The notes under the pieces were generated by a model. It ran no database searches and had not been told where the DNA came from. It was given only the letters and a program-made list of their open reading frames with translations. From Triangularia verruculosa (lineage: Eukaryota > Ascomycota > Sordariomycetes > Sordariales > Podosporaceae), in the NCBI GenBank assembly GCA_033296885.1, contig MU864072.1:1-39604 (forward strand): a stretch of 39,604 nucleotides of DNA, read 5' to 3'. Positions 18,365-28,816 of the stretch are shown here, one piece after another (the stretch's first letter is position 1; the number at the start of each line of letters is the position of its first letter). The translations under genes were made by a program, and so were the position numbers.

Positions 18365-19147
18365 ATGTCTACCTTCAAGAAGAAGGTCAGCATCACCCAC
18401 ATCGGAACCGCCACGGCGATTCTCGAAATCGATGGTATCACCTTTCTCACCGACCCTTTCTTCTCCCCCGCCGGCACCTGGTTCGAGGCCGAGGGCCACA
18501 TTCTCAAAGTTCATGACGACCCAGCCCTAAAGATGAACCAGCTCCCGCATATCGACGCGGTCCTCCTCAGCCACGAGAACCACGCGGACAACCTCGACCC
18601 GCTTGGCCGCCAGCTCCTCGACGGCCGGCGCGTCTTCACCACGGCGGACGGCGCCAAGAACCTTGCTCCCCGGCCCAGTGTCATCGGCTTCAAGGACTGG
18701 GACGAGCGCGAAGTTCGCATCGCCGGCAAGACCTTTCACATCACCGCCACGCCCTGCAAGCACTGGCCGGGGCACGAGTGTGTCGGCTTCATCGTGCACA
18801 CGGCCGACTTTGGCGTGGCGCCTGACGGGCGGCCCAACGCCATCTACTTCAGCGGCGACACCGTCTATGTGCCGGAGCTGGCGCGCATGGCCGACAAGTA
18901 CCACATCGCCATCGCGCTCATGAACCTGGGCAAGGCCACGTTCGAGGGCCTGCAGATCACCATGTGTGGCCGACAGGCGTCGCGGCTGTTCCGTGACATC
19001 AAGGCTGATGTACTTGTTCCTATGCATCATGAGTCATGGGATCATTTTAAGCAGCAGGAGGCTGAGTTGGCTGAGGAGTTTCGCGAGGAGGGGGTGTTGG
19101 ATTCGGTCCGGTGGCCTAAATCTGGGCAGCCGCTGCAGCTTAACTGA
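18365..19147 (+). CDS. metallo-beta-lactamase-fold hydrolase (UlaG/YtnP-like superfamily)
   Basis: Intact 260-residue frame from an ATG in good context (GCCATGTC) after a CT-rich leader. The open frame extends upstream without another ATG. The N-terminus (VSITHIGTATAILEIDGITF, LTDPFF) has the strand-turn and TDP motif of UlaG-like metal-dependent hydrolases. Probable metal-site motifs are LLSHENHADNLD (H70, H73, D75, D78), CKHWPGHE (H133, H137), FSGDT (G164-T166) and MHHESW (H221, H222). There is no signal peptide or membrane segment, so a cytosolic enzyme is likely. Length suits the family. The first motif departs from HxHxDH. The substrate is unknown; relatives act on phospho-sugar lactones, lactones or similar esters. 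The third codon position is strongly GC-rich up to about 19000 and less so afterwards. Introns are absent. Confidence 0.85.
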   Translation: MSTFKKKVSITHIGTATAILEIDGITFLTDPFFSPAGTWFEAEGHILKVHDDPALKMNQLPHIDAVLLSHENHADNLDPLGRQLLDGRRVFTTADGAKNLAPRPSVIGFKDWDEREVRIAGKTFHITATPCKHWPGHECVGFIVHTADFGVAPDGRPNAIYFSGDTVYVPELARMADKYHIAIALMNLGKATFEGLQITMCGRQASRLFRDIKADVLVPMHHESWDHFKQQEAELAEEFREEGVLDSVRWPKSGQPLQLN

Positions 19148-20270
19148 TTGTAGGGATCATTGGGAAGTATCGAGAACAATCGTCGAGGTCTAGGTTTCTG
19201 GAAGAGGACAAAAGGCATGTAAACTGGTGGCATTATCAGGAGTTAGATACGAGGTAGACGAAAATTTGAATTGACACACTGTGAATACGTTCCATAGAAT
19301 AGATCTCAGAGGTTCTGTATCCTACACGGCCCGGTTTTTCTATCCATAATGCCGTGATGAAATCTAGTCGATTTCATTGAAAACGCAATACAAAATGAAC
19401 TGGCGCTAGTGCAGGCAGGGGGTAGATTTCATAGAAATGTTTCGCTCCAAATTTTGTAAAGCCAACATGCGTCGAAAGCTTAGATCTGGGCAATGAACGT
19501 GGCAAACTTTTTCAAGGCGCATTTAGGTTGGGAGGGAGATATGTGCTGTAATGGTATGTGAGAGAATTCAGGGGGTGCTGGGGGTTGATCGCTCAGACCA
19601 TCTACCTAGAACGCGAGAGATACGTTTCTGTTCACTGAGGAATGTATGTGTTTCGTCTTATACGTCTCATCTACTCTCCGCCAGGATGTCAGCTTCGAAA
19701 GCGCTAATTACTTGCACAGTAGAAAATCTCTTCATTATAGTTCTATTCGAGGTAGTTTATCATGAATTCAGAGAGGATATCTTCAGCGGTATCTGAATAT
19801 TTCGAGAACCCACCTCATTGCCAGTATTTATATGTGAAAACAGGCCTTTCAACGAGGCATCGTTGAGAGCCTTGCCACTTCTTGGGTACCTATCGATGCC
19901 TATTTTCCAGCCTTAAAAGCCATTTGACCTTGTTTAAAAAGCTCGAAAGCCCTTAATTGCGATATCTTTTAAAGACCTATCAACTATCTTTCAGGGTTTA
20001 TTACATCGATACTTTACAGTATCCATCAGGAAATGTGGAGGAGCTAGCTTTAGATATTTGGGTAACTCTGAAAAGACTTTCCCCAAGTTTATTACTATCA
20101 ATCCAATGTCAATTACGTGTGTGAGACGGAGCCCGACTCGGACTCTGAGTCCACATCCGACTCCGAATCAGGGGCATACGAGGCGCCTATATTCGGCACA
20201 TATCTCACGAACGACAAAGACGGGCGGGATTCATTCAACACGGCTCTTCTCGTAGTTTACTCCTCCATTT
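19148..20270. other. intergenic, no gene seen
   Basis: This is 3' flank of the metallo-hydrolase followed by unremarkable sequence. GACTCGGACTCTGAGTCCACATCCGACTCCG near 20135 (given here as repeats of GACTC/GACTCNGA) is a short simple-sequence patch. No conserved coding or structural RNA feature is recognised. Confidence 0.4.
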
Positions 20271-20275
20271 CATCA

Positions 20276-20545
20276 CCCACTCTCTTCAACGCTTGATAGC
20301 CGTAGCGATTTCCGGTGTTGAGGCACGGTCCTTGCTGGTTCTAGGGAAAGCAGGTTATCCAAGTCAAAGTGAGGTCTGGGCTCACCACCGACATAAAAGA
20401 TGATACCGTCAAGGATGCCTTCGTACACCCTAAGACCAAAGCCTTGTGACAGCCACTTAAAGTCGAGGAGAGCCCAGAGGTTGTTAGCTAGGTACAAACC
20501 ATAACAGTCGGCGTCTCCAAGGGTGAGACGGCTTACTCCAACAGA
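20276..20545 (-). pseudogene. unidentified coding fragment
   Basis: On the minus strand a frame reads RLTLGDADCYGLYLANNLWA, LLDFKWLSQGFGLRVYEGIL, DGIIFYVGGEPRPHFDLDNL and stops at 20273. The even hydrophobic pattern looks coding, but no family is recognised. Its upstream end coincides with an inverted repeat at 20537-20558, beyond which coding sense passes to the other strand. Probably a rearranged fragment of a host gene. Confidence 0.35.
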
Positions 20546-20558
20546 ATTTCTGTTGGAG
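20537..20558. repeat. perfect 9-bp inverted repeat at coding-strand switch
   Basis: CTCCAACAG and CTGTTGGAG are separated by AATT. Minus-strand coding sense lies to the left and plus-strand coding sense (LERQSNDWVDL) to the right. Confidence 0.7.
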
Positions 20559-20700
20559 CGCCAAAGCAACGACTGGGTTGATCTCATCTTGAATGTTTCT
20601 TCTCTAGGAGAAGTCTCTGCAGTCGCACTTGTGGAGAATGCTGGCTGGGATGACATAATCATGTGGAGGGTTAGGGTCTACTGTACCCTCCAGCACATTC
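20556..20700 (+). repeat. dispersed gene fragment, copy B
   Basis: It encodes LERQSNDWVDLILNVSSLGE and VSAVALVENAGWDDIIMWRV, matching copy A at 15178-15303 in the opposite orientation. Similarity ends at CTCCAGCAC. Confidence 0.7.
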
Positions 20701-20717
20701 CGATGTCAGTGTGGAGA

Positions 20718-20872
20718 TTTCAAACAACGATATGGGCTCAAACTTGGTCAATTGGTTGCTCGTTCTTCGGGAGAAAGGTTCAGGTGGCTGGCCGCCTTCG
20801 AACCTGGTGCCCTGAATCCCACTGCCAAGATATTAATTTCCTTAACAGTTGGGCTCCTTCACCAAGTCAACA
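20718..20872 (-). mobile_element. solo copia LTR (155 bp), TSD GGAGA
   Basis: In minus orientation it runs TGTTGACTTGGTGAAG to CATATCGTTGTTTGAAA and matches the LTR at 24546-24698 and the solo LTR at 37060-37214. It is bounded by GGAGA on both sides (20713-20717 and 20873-20877). One terminal base has changed (TTTC in place of TGTC). It contains the CCCACTG ... CAGTTGGG inverted arms shared by the family. No internal element sequence adjoins it, so it is a solo LTR left by LTR-LTR recombination. Confidence 0.85.
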
Positions 20873-21188
20873 GGAGATATGTGTGGCCGGTTCAGATGTA
20901 TGGAAAATCCTCGGGCGGTCCTGGGAATATGATTTCCTTGCCCCCAAAACCGTGCGGAATGTCGGGTGGGAGGGGGTTTGGGTAGCATTGTTCTGCATCG
21001 AAACAAGATGAGACACCGCGGTAATGGCTTAAGAACTCCCCTTCACTCCCTGCCGTTGCCTTACTGTTATGCCTTCCGCATGTAGTGTTTGCCATACAAA
21101 TTGCTATTAATCACTATCATCTGCTAAGAAGGAGCCACTATTTGAATGTCTGCAATAATAGATCCACGTTGCAGCGGGCCAAGTTGAA

Positions 21189-24100
21189 TTGCTGAGATTT
21201 CGGAGGCCGTCAGTTGCATTGAAATTACAGGGATTTCAACTGCAATTCAATTTCAGTGTGTATTTCCGTGTAATTGTTCCGGGCCCTGCTTGCAGTTTGG
21301 ACGTTCCTCGGCTGTCATCATGGCCTAACAAGGATCAAGCAGAAGAGGTGATCACCAGGTCTCCTAATACTTGCCGTCTGGAGATCCCGGGCGGTGAGAC
21401 TATGAAGCTCGCCAAAAGCGATGCCTGCTACCTACAGAGTCGCCATGCATCAGGAATAGTGGAGTGTACCAACAAACTTTTCCAATTCCTCTGGCGCCAA
21501 TACAGGATTGTGGTAAGAGTGCTCGAAAGTGACAATGAGGTGGTAAGGTCCCACGAGATGCAAGACTTACTGGAGGATTTGGGAATCATCTGTGAACCCT
21601 CCGCTCCAGACCGTCAAGACCAGAACGGTGGAGCAGAGCTCTCAGGGGGTGACATCAAAAGGAGAGCAGCAGCGATGAGATCATCAGCTAAGTTACCACA
21701 ATTCCTATGGAGAGAGATCACCAGAGCGGCAGTCTACCTCCACAATCGCACCCCTAAACAGCGACTCAACGGAAAAACACCCATCGAAGCCTTCCACTCG
21801 CTTAAACGACAGCGAGATGGTATGGTCCCTGCCGACGCACCTCTGCCATGGCTAGGAAACCTCAAGGCCTATGGCTGCAAGGCGTACTACATGAGTCCCG
21901 ACGCAAGGAAAGAAACCAACCGGAAGAAGAAGCTCCAACCTCGAGCTCTGGTAGGATTTCTTGTCGGATACGAGGGTACACGAATATATCGGATCTGGTG
22001 CCCTGAGTCAGACCGAATTATCAGGGCACGAGATGTGGTTTTCCAGGAAGACCAGGTCTTTTCCGGCAAGAAGGACGAATTAGTGGACGAGCTGAGTCAA
22101 ACCTCAGTGGCAGAGCTCGCTACTCTCATCTCCCTTGCTCACATTAATGACCCAGTTGTTGATCAAATTACAGGTGCCTACTACTCACAAGTTGAAGAGT
22201 ACGGAGCGAACCAGAGCAACCACGTGCCAACTTAACAAAACGAAGATAACTCTAGCGCAGAGGAAACAGGTGCGCCCGTAGCAGTCGCCCCAATAGCGCC
22301 GGAGAATACCTCTGTGCAGCGATCCCTCGAAAGTTTACTAGGGAAGGGAGTAGAGGAAGTAGCCGGGGCTGGGAGGTCTGATTAGCCAAAGTCCCCAGAA
22401 CCCTTGAGCGCCCTCCTGACGCCTGGCTATATACCACTTTACGCAGCGTTGTTGATCGGGACACTAACCCTGGGTATTAAACTATCTGAAATGGTAGCCT
22501 AGGAAGCTTCAGAAGCCGGATACGACTTTAGAAGAATACGAAACCGTCACGGACTATGGGAGGTATCTTTCGTGGCCGGAAGATAAGTTATCGGGCAAAA
22601 TGGCATAAGTAAGCGGTAGATTCGTAAGTAAGCCAGCAAATTCACAGAGTTCGAGCGCCCTAGTAGTGATGAGGCAGCTAAAACCCACATTTACGGAGCA
22701 GAGCCCATAGAGAAAATCTATAGGCGCTAGCTATTAGACCTTCTAAAGAACTATAAGTAACTAGAAGCTCACCCTTATAGAGATCTTTTCTTAGCAGCTA
22801 TTCGAGATCACCTCCAAAGTTATAAGGAGATAAAGTCGTGGGAGCAGGTCGACTAAGAAAGGGCTGCTGGCCACTAAGTCCTCGGTAATATGTGGGTATT
22901 TACTTACAAGCTTAATAAGCACGGTTTTCTCTAGAAAGTAAAAGCGAGGCTAGTGGTAAGAGGAGACCAATAAGCTAAAACGGTTATGGAGAATACCTAT
23001 GCCGCTACTTTAGTTGGAAAGTCGTTCCGGACCTTGGTCTCTATTACGGTACAGTTCGACCTAGAGATGCTCCAGTACGACGTTGTTAATGCCTTCGTTC
23101 ACACTGATCTACTATACGCCATATATATGAGGATTCCCCCAGGAGTAGGAAGAACACCAGGTAAAGTCTTACTCTTAAAGAAAGCACTGTACGGTTTGAA
23201 AGAATCTCCTCTCCTGTGGCAAAAGAGCTTCACTAGCGTGCTCTCTACGCTCGGGTATGTAGCCGTCCCTCACGAACCCTGCTGCTACTTGAAGGATGGA
23301 GTCATTATCTTCTTCTACGTTGACGATATAGCCATTACCTTCCCCGTAAGGAAGCTAGACCTGGTGAATGAACTGGTCGAGGGACTATAGGAGCATTTCG
23401 CTCTGTAAGGAGGTGAGATACTGCAGTGGTTCCTGGGTATGGAGGTGCTGAGGGACAGGGAGAAGCGTCTTGCCTGGCTCTCTTAGTCCGAGTATATTGG
23501 TAAGCTCTTACGATTTATCACCAAACTATTACGAAAAACACCCAGAATACCTATAACGGAAAATAAGCTTGTCGCCTACGAAGGACTGGCTACCTACGCA
23601 GAGGTGGTACGGTATTAGAAGCTAGTGGGGTCTCTGCTCTACGCAGCAGTTATTAGTCGACCCGACATTGCCTTTGCAGTCTCTAAATTAACTAGTTTCA
23701 ATATGAACCTAAGCAGCGACCACCAGGAAGTAGCGGAGAGAGCACTCTCCTACTTACTAACCACAAGTACTTACGCCTTACGGCTGGGGGGTGGTGACCG
23801 ATTTGAAGCCTTCTCCGACGCTTCGTTCGCAGACAATATTGCCGATCGTAAGAGCTCCTAAGTTTACGTGATGAGGCTGTTCGGCGGGGTAGTCGGTTGG
23901 AGAGCTAATAAGCAGGATACGGTCACTACCTCTACCACTGAAGCAGAGCTTCTGGCGTTGTCACAGGCCACTAAGGAGGCCATGTACGAGATCCGGTTGA
24001 TACGAGAATTAAGTGTGGAATTGGATGACGACAAAGGGATCAGAGTGTGGTGTGACAACGCCCAGACAATACGGCTCGTGACCGCAGATATCAACACCTT

Positions 24101-24472
24101 ACAGACCAAACTGAGGCATGTGGACATTCACAACCACTGGCTCCGCGAAAAGCAGCAGAAGAAGGAGATCTCCGTGGAATATCTGGCCACAGGAGAGATG
24201 CTGGCTGACGGCCTCACTAAGGCTCTCACGGAGGAAAAGTTCACCAGATTCAGGCATTTGGTAGGGGTACAGGATATGAAGGATCTCATCGAAAAGCGCA
24301 GGGTCAGAGAGATGGATTTAGAGCCGCTAGGAGAATGGTTTGGAGAGGAAGACGACGATGGAATCACCGAAACCCAGGAGCCAAGGCTCGCAAGCCAGAA
24401 GAACAACAAGGACATAGAGGATCTACAGGATGATGGATACAGCTCGGAACCCATGGATTTGTCGGAATAATA
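21189..24472 (+). pseudogene. copia integrase-RT-RNase H polyprotein with many stops
   Basis: The whole 3.28 kb stays in a single reading frame. Early residues include LEIPGGETMKLAKSDACYLQ, which resembles a pre-integrase region. Integrase follows with VLESDNEV (Asp) and QNGGAELSGG (Glu) 34 residues apart, then LWREITRAAVYLHNRTPKQR. Reverse transcriptase shows MLQYDVVNAFVH (first Asp) and FYVDDIAI, with the YVDD codons at 23316-23327. RNase H shows SRPDIAFAVSKL and TTSTTEAELLALSQATKEAM, then LATGEMLADGLTKAL. Stops include 22233, 22383, 22971, 23388, 23406, 23484, 23616 and 23859. Several sit where a conserved Gln or Trp is expected (for example VVRGDQ-stop-AK), fitting CAG/CAA to TAG/TAA or TGG to TAG. 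The product cannot be made as one protein. Confidence 0.85.
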
Positions 24473-24545
24473 GGAATCAACTGGCAAGGAGGAAATCGGA
24501 ATCAGGGCACCCAACGGCCCCGGGCAAGGCGTTGGCTGGGGGGTA

Positions 24546-24698
24546 TGTTGAATTAGTCGGGAGACCCACTGTTAAGGAAATTAATATCTTGGCAGTGGGA
24601 TTCAGGTCACCAGGTTCGAAGGCGGCCAGCCACCTGGGCCTTTCTCCCAGGACAAGCAACCAATTGACTAAGTTTGAACCCCATACCGTTGTTTGACA
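24546..24698 (+). mobile_element. 3' LTR of copia element (153 bp)
   Basis: It begins TGTTGAATTAGTCGGGAG and ends CCGTTGTTTGACA, preceded by a purine-rich GGCTGGGGGGTA tract. It contains inverted arms CCCACTG and CAGTGGG around TTAAGGAAATTAATATCTTGG. Two solo copies in the window share these ends. Confidence 0.85.
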
Positions 24699-24794
24699 CA
24701 AGGGTCTCCTTCGGGGATTTTAGGCAAGCAAGACAATACAATAAGAAACGCTTTGATCATACCTACTTGATTCAGTTGAGACCCACAAATGGAA

Positions 24795-24868
24795 ACTCAA
24801 CAGAAGTCTCAGAGTGCTGGCTGGGATGACATAATCATGCGGAGGGTTAGGATCTACTGTATCCTCCA
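24795..24868 (+). repeat. dispersed gene fragment, copy C (partial)
   Basis: AGTGCTGGCTGGGATGACAT followed by AATCATGCGGAGGGTTAG matches copies A and B, with transition-type differences. The first half of the unit is missing. Confidence 0.65.
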
Positions 24869-25139
24869 ACAGATAGGTGTCACGGGTAGCACAGGTTGAC
24901 AGGATAATGACAGTAGTATTCAGCTAAGCTACAGTCTGGGCTCTATTCCTTCGGTTACGGACAGGCTCTATTGTTAAGACGTAGCTCAAAGAGCTACAAA
25001 CAGGTCTCGCGGCAGCGAGATGCAAAATCTTTCTAGTCGCATTGGCCCATGCTCTGCACGTGCCAAGCTCCATCAGTGGATCAACGACGGTCACGGTGCA
25101 ACCGCCGTGACAGTAGCCTGTTGTTTGTTTCACTTCCCA

Positions 25140-25218
25140 ACGACTGGCTCAGAGCTTTCAGCTCACTGTGTTGTTGGCTGTGATCCAGGCTGCGAGTGGT
25201 TAACGTGTGACAGCCGCA
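25140..25218 (+). repeat. dispersed repeat, partner of 15370-15450
   Basis: Same orientation and about 80% similar by eye to 15370-15450. It lies between the copia element and the hAT element. Confidence 0.6.
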
Positions 25219-25296
25219 GAGGGGGTGCCAGTGGCTGCCACCGAGCCTGGGGAGTGACGTTGTAGATATCCGTCTCCTCAGACCAGCGCTGCCGTC

Positions 25297-25400
25297 AGAT
25301 CAATCAATCAACCTTGGACCTCGGATTTGATTTGATTGAAATGTTTTGCTGCCGTATCTGATTTGATTGATTTGATTGAACTGATCTGACCAGATCTTAT
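25297..25400. repeat. GATTTGATTG/CAATCAAT simple and inverted repeats
   Basis: CAGATCAATCAATCAA near 25297 is complementary to TTGATTGATTTGATTGAACTG with GATCTG near 25365-25387. The element TTTGATTTGATTG recurs. Such subterminal repeats are common in DNA transposons, and this cluster lies at the 3' side of the hAT gene, but a matching terminus beyond its 5' end was not found. Confidence 0.45.
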
Positions 25401-25432
25401 GACTGCGGTACCCGATGAAGCAATTCCCTACG

Positions 25433-28087
25433 CTACGCCTCCCTAACCTTGACTCCTCCGAGCTCGATGCAACCATTCCGCGTCCAACTTTTCATCAATT
25501 GAAGCATCTCGATCATGGCATCCTTCAGGGAATGCTGATGTGACGTTATCGTTAGCTTCGCCGTGCTGAATGCCCTCTCATAGTCGTCTGCCATTGCAGG
25601 TATAGCTAGGATGTCTAATGCAAACCTACTGAGCCGTGGAAACGAGCCCTTATGATCAACCCACCATTGAATAGGGTCAGAAAATTCTTGAGGCTCAAGT
25701 CTGTAGTATCTATCAAGCTCGCTGCCCACTCGAGTGGGCCGCGGATGCTTGCTCTTGATCCATTAAGTAAATCTACTTGGATCCTTCTGCTCAACAGGCG
25801 TTATCGGTGACAGCGAAGGTGCAGGAGACTCTTCGAGGATGTCTTCATTCTCAAGAGTAGGATACCATTCCTTACGGAATTCCTTAAGTTGTTGTTTAGC
25901 ATCTTTGAGCTAAGTCAGCTGCACTGTTGAAGTCTAATTGGCCTCGAGGAAGCTTATGCCGAGGCCAGGGTGTAGAATGATAGATGCTGCGTAAAGAGGG
26001 GACTCTCCAAGTGAGGTGTAATACTCGTTGAGCTTCACCCAAGCATTATTAATGCAGACCCTTATATATGTCCTTTCGTCTACTGCTAGGTTCGAGATAC
26101 GGCTAACCGACCGCGCCGTGTAAGTCGAGCGAGCATAATCAGGCAGGGCGCCTTCATCAAACTGAATAGCAGCAGCAGTAGTAGCATGTTGCCGATCCCT
26201 CTGCTGCTGCTGCCGCAAGGGTGTTGCGACCTCAAAGCCTTGAAGATGGTGAGGAAGCCTCGACTGCCGGGCAGGGCGATCTCTTGTTTGTGTGGTCGGT
26301 GTCGACGGCCAAGGCATTGAATCTAGGCCAGATCCCGGCGAAGGAGGCTCGCTGGCCTGCTGAGAGGCCAATTCTGCAGCTAATTCCGTAGTAGAGTCAT
26401 CGTAGAGGGCTTTCCACTCTTCAAGATGTTCCAGGACGAATTTCATGCCGGTCATGAGCTCCCACAAGTGCCCGTGGCTGCCGCCGTGGGCATGCCCCTG
26501 CGTTCTCATCGTGAGGCTGTAGATCGGCTCAAGCACGTATTGAATATCGTTGAGAAGCCTCCAATCGTCAGTTATTAGGTAATCCTGACGAGGCAGCTGT
26601 AACAAGGCACTACTGAGGTCAAGGTTCAGCAGGTAGGCCCGAATCTCTGCTTGCTTCTCTCAGGCTCGCTTGATCATTAGTATGTTGAATTCCACTGCGT
26701 CGCGTTATTCTACCGTAGCTCAAGCTCCTTAGAGGATTCCTCTAAGAAAAAGAAGTCCTCAGGGTTATTATACTCTTGAGCGACGTTCCTGAAAGCCTTA
26801 CTGCGTTGTAGTAAAGCTCTAATAAGTTTGACGATATTATAAAGCTTCTAATTGGTCCTTTACGCCCCTAATACTCGAAACCCTCTTCGTACTAATTAAG
26901 AGTATTATAGAAGTCGGACTAAATCTTAAAAGTATTGCTATACCCGCCGAAGAGGAAGTCCTTTGCAATTAAGTTTAAAATATAACCGAAGTATCGGATC
27001 CGCCGTACCTTAATATCGTCGTTATTTATCTAGGGTATAAACCGAGGAAAGAAAAATTATAAATAAACGTCGTTATTTAAAGTATTATTATAGATCGCTA
27101 CCCTAAGCCTCGAGTCGATTCCCTAATCCTTGATAACTTGCTTGAGGGTATTAGCAATGTTCTCGCCGATGCGGGTGCTTAATTGGCGTCGGAAGCCGAT
27201 TAGGCGGTTCTGCTGACGATATTCCCGGTCGAGGAAGTGCGCAAAGACTGCAATAAACGCCAGGCGGTTTGGAGAGGTCCAGAGGTCAAAGCTGATGTGG
27301 ATTGATGTCTGGGCACCATTTAACTCCTTCTTGCTGTGGCCTTTGCTTGCCCAGAAGATTTCTGCGAGATCCTGACCCAGTGTGGTCCTTCCCAGTGGCT
27401 GTTCCTTGACTAGATTCGGATTATAGCTTTCAAGGAGCTTCGTCATGAAGGGATTCGAGAGAACAATGAAGGCAGGTCGGCATGGATGAGGAATCCGACG
27501 GCGAGCCCGCGAACGCATGTTATCTTCGATCGAGCGAAAGGAGTGTATGGAGCCGGGCGCTTCAGTGAGGCAGTACGTTGTTGATCGACAATCGAGAATT
27601 CAGACTTTTCAGTCTCGCCAAGAAAGTCTCCAGTGATTTTGTGTTCCCTATAACGGTTAGCAATATACTAAGGAGGCTAGTAAATAACTTACTTCCTCAG
27701 ATGGTCAATAGCTGAAGATGTTAACTGAGCCTTGAAGAACGTGGCTTTCCCTCGCTCATCATATGGCCGGCATGCCCACAGGTACTCCTTGACGGTGTCG
27801 TCCGGGTTCAATTCAGCCAGGAAGAATCCCTGTGTCCCAATCCAGCTCCGACGGCCTTTGCTCTTTTTCTTCTGTATGTGTGACTCGAGAACGAAGTGGC
27901 GCCGCTGCCAAATAATCTTCCGGACGTCGGATATTGTCGAATTACCCACGGGCGCGTTTCGGCTAGCCTCCTTGACCTGCTTGGTGATGTTAGGGCGCGG
28001 GAGGTTCGATCGGCACTGTCCAAGCAAGGAGAACGCCGAAGGGGGTTGTCCACCTGCTGAGGGGCTTGAAGGAGCCGAAGATGACAT
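25433..28087 (-). pseudogene. hAT transposase, RIP-damaged
   Basis: Start ATG at 28087. Exon 1 contains a BED-like N-terminal region (RRSWIGTQGFFLAELNPDDT, WACRPYDERGKATFFKAQL). A 45-base GT-AG intron (27692-27648, with GCTAAC branch-like sequence) follows, and the frame continues with EHKITGDFLGETEKSEFSI. A register change lies near 27535. Catalytic-domain motifs are HISFDLWTSPNRLAFIA, then a RIP-rich core (27120-26690) with stops but recognisable RIRYFGYILNLIAKDFLFGG. LTSTYLMI-type sequence is eroded; TDDWRLLNDIQYVLEPIYSL follows. The C-terminal dimerisation motif is FALDILAIPAMADDYERAFS. The family excises and inserts DNA with 8-bp target duplications. Many stops make this copy inactive. 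The tail between 25730 and 25934 also has stops. Confidence 0.85.
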
Positions 28088-28114
28088 CGAAGAGAGTCAG
28101 GAATAGAGGTTTCA

Positions 28115-28415
28115 TGTCACGAACATGGAAAGGCGCAAGGGTGGCACGGGCCAAACAAGAGATAAGGGATTGCGATAAGGATCTAGGATTTGGGAGATAG
28201 ATCCAGGAAAATAGGGATTTTATATATACGGAGGAACTGGCCAGTGCAGATACTTCCGCAGTATGCAATTCACATCGTGAGTCCTAGTACCAAGCACTTA
28301 CGAGAGACAATTGGTCATCTTTATTGTGTACCTTTTTGGCTACACCGAACCGTTATTCAGAAGCAGCCTTCAACCCAATATCCCTTTCAGAGGTTCTGAT
28401 CAGGGGTTCGTCACA
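28115..28415 (+). mobile_element. LTR-like element, same family as 14326-14695
   Basis: It starts TGTCACGAACATGG, has TATATATA at 28221-28228 followed by CGGAGGAACTGG, TTCCGCAGTATGCAAT, CCCTTTCAGAGGTTCTGATC and GGGGTTCGTCACA. From the TATA box onwards it matches 14505-14695, and before it the two differ. No target duplication was found (TTTCA on the left, TCAGG on the right). It begins only 28 bases upstream of the hAT start codon. Confidence 0.55.
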
Positions 28416-28453
28416 TCAGGAGAGCTGAACTAGCGTGGCCAGTTCAGCTGGAC

Positions 28454-28816
28454 ATGGTACCATTTGCCACCAACGTTTCCATCATGTACAGATATAATGG
28501 AGGTTCTCTGGCTTTGAAGGAAGATGGACAGACAGACAATTCAATCATTTCGGTAGCCACTCCTACCAACAACTCTTCGCCTTGCAACGAGGTGCATCTT
28601 CAAGATCTCAGCCTGGATTGCGTGTGCGCAACAGGTTACATAACTGCGGTATTGGGGTCTGTAGGAGACGTAGCATCAAGTATCTCGTGGGGCGCGATGT
28701 CTCTTGTATCAGCATCTACAGTCAGAGGCCATGATCCCCACCAAATACCTACCTTCGTCAATGTGGGAGAGGAACCAGCCGGACCCCGCCAAAAGAAAAA
28801 CCACCAAGCCACTTGA
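28454..28816 (+). CDS. hypothetical N-terminal gene fragment
   Basis: An ATG-initiated frame of 120 residues. Residues 32-60 (ISVATPTNNSSPCNEVHLQD, then LSLDCVCAT) are conserved in frame in a second copy at 31440-31530 with transition-type changes, which supports a coding origin. After about residue 62 the copies diverge. The 3' part overlaps the end of the convergent patatin gene on the other strand. No family is recognised. Probably the 5' part of a duplicated host gene. Confidence 0.35.
   Translation: MVPFATNVSIMYRYNGGSLALKEDGQTDNSIISVATPTNNSSPCNEVHLQDLSLDCVCATGYITAVLGSVGDVASSISWGAMSLVSASTVRGHDPHQIPTFVNVGEEPAGPRQKKNHQAT

Larger units (their letters stand above)
21189..24698 (+). mobile_element. 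Ty1/copia element, 5'-truncated, RIP-type stops, 3' LTR kept
   Basis: The order integrase, reverse transcriptase, RNase H, polypurine tract, LTR is that of Ty1/copia elements. The 5' LTR, Gag and protease are absent. The nearest LTR copy upstream (20718-20872) is in the opposite orientation with its own target duplication, so it is not the partner. Confidence 0.85.

Noticed and set aside
18527..19030. 167-residue minus-strand open frame
   Set aside because: Antisense shadow of the metallo-hydrolase, produced by its GC-rich third positions.
21211..21250. Inverted repeat TTGCATTGAAAT / ATTTCAACTGCAA
   Set aside because: Imperfect and isolated. It could be chance near the truncated copia start; no second copy seen.
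20718..24698. A complete copia element bounded by 20718-20872 and 24546-24698
   Set aside because: The two LTR copies are in opposite orientation and the left one has its own target duplication, so they cannot be partner LTRs.
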